Of a stretch of 64,000 bases of DNA, positions 63,571 to 64,000 are shown piece by piece; the first letter of the stretch is position 1; every line of letters begins with the position of its first letter. The notes below the pieces were generated by a model. The model had not been told where the DNA came from. It was given only the letters and a program-made list of their open reading frames with translations, and searched no databases. The stretch covers positions 806,001 to 870,000 of the forward strand of contig JASGKH010000001.1 of the NCBI GenBank assembly GCA_047600785.1, read 5' to 3'. The translations under genes were made by a program, and so were the position numbers. Source of the DNA: Breznakibacter sp047600785 (GTDB taxonomy: Bacteria; Bacteroidota; Bacteroidia; Bacteroidales; Marinilabiliaceae).

Positions 63571-64000
63571 ATGCAAAGAATTTTAATCTGCCTGGTCCTG
63601 CTTGGAGGGACAATGGCTTGGGGGCAAGGCCCGGTTTCGCCCTTCGAACGGAATGGTTTCGACCGGCCGTCAAATTACGATGAGCTGTCGGATTATGTGA
63701 AAAAGCTTGACGAAGCTAGCCCGCAGCTTGACGTGGAGATCATTGGGCAGAGCCTTGAAAACCGCCATATTTATGCGTTGAAGTACTCCTCGTCCGAATT
63801 TGGTAAGGACCCGAACAAGTTAAGGGTAATTGTGTTTGCGCAACAACACGGCAACGAGCAATCGGGTAAAGAAGGGGCCCTGTTGTTGGCGGGCGAACTG
63901 ATAAAGCCCGAAAACCAATATTTGTTGAAGCATATCGATTTGGCAATCATCCCGCAAGTAAACCCTGACGGTTCGGAACAGAACAAACGCCGTAACAGTA
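63571..64000 (+). CDS. M14 family zinc carboxypeptidase, exported (cut by window edge)
   Basis: The first 143 residues are visible. They show a signal peptide (ending MAWGQ), the M14 N-terminal helix-strand region, the zinc motif His93-Gly-Asn-Glu96 in QQHGNEQSGKEG, and the substrate-binding block IPQVNPDGSEQNKRRNS, typical of M14 peptidases. The remaining zinc His and catalytic Glu lie outside. Located 77 bases after iadA on the same strand, it may trim peptides before import or act on arginine ends. A weak hairpin (GGAGC/GCTCC, 63511-63530) lies between the genes. Confidence 0.85.
   Translation, partial: MQRILICLVLLGGTMAWGQGPVSPFERNGFDRPSNYDELSDYVKKLDEASPQLDVEIIGQSLENRHIYALKYSSSEFGKDPNKLRVIVFAQQHGNEQSGKEGALLLAGELIKPENQYLLKHIDLAIIPQVNPDGSEQNKRRNS

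Noticed and set aside
1..64000. Search for prophage, transposase, integrase or CRISPR arrays
   Set aside because: No integrase, transposase, phage structural gene or regularly spaced repeats were seen on either strand.

Overview
The window is chromosomal DNA of a member of the Bacteroidota, most likely Bacteroidales or a related order. The evidence is a type IX secretion cluster (GldJ, PorU, PorV), a SusC/SusD pair, a chlorophyll-free set of typical housekeeping genes, almost no Shine-Dalgarno signals, and several promoters that fit the Bacteroides pattern (TTTG, 19-21 nt, TAnnTTTG). I see no phage, insertion sequence, integron or CRISPR array. Both ends cut genes: mutS on the left and an M14 carboxypeptidase on the right.

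Regions. (1) 1-5.4 kb, minus strand: tatA, a LolD-like ATPase, a TIGR02757 protein, trmN6, comB and mutS, closely spaced. (2) 5.5-12.5 kb: gldJ diverging from porU-porV, the type IX secretion core. (3) 12.6-28.4 kb: housekeeping genes (ispF, long-chain acyl-CoA ligase, CapA-like protein, alaS, M23 peptidase, a MerR regulator, Nif3 and zinc-ribbon genes, phoH, folC, two identical tRNA-Val genes, rex) plus an orphan HsdR-N nuclease-like gene coupled to a GH43 arabinanase. (4) 29.6-35.9 kb: a nitric-oxide defence island. An Rrf2 regulator and a DUF438/hemerythrin/PAS protein diverge from an RIC-type Fe-S repair protein and a quinol NO reductase; a palindrome covers the -33 boxes of both divergent promoters. 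A DUF1858 protein and a NimA-like flavoprotein flank it. (5) 36-46.3 kb, minus strand: a cell-envelope redox and probable iron locus with porin, imelysin, DUF1111 di-heme protein, chorismatase-like Rid protein, cytochrome c, DUF5777 barrel and a putative flavinylated protein, ending in a terminator; a racemase and a PepSY membrane protein follow. (6) 47.1-52.6 kb: a complete RND efflux pump. (7) 53.2-64 kb: SusC, SusD, two YWTD-type beta-propeller lipoproteins, exported cyanophycinase, YfcC-type transporter, isoaspartyl dipeptidase and an exported M14 carboxypeptidase.

The most interesting region is (7). The enzymes match the two known steps of cyanophycin breakdown: an exported cyanophycinase would release beta-Asp-Arg dipeptides, and a cytosolic IadA would split them. 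Sus-like capture proteins and an inner-membrane carrier lie between or beside them. I read it as a Sus-type locus for an isopeptide polymer instead of a glycan. The substrate is inferred from gene content and has not been shown.
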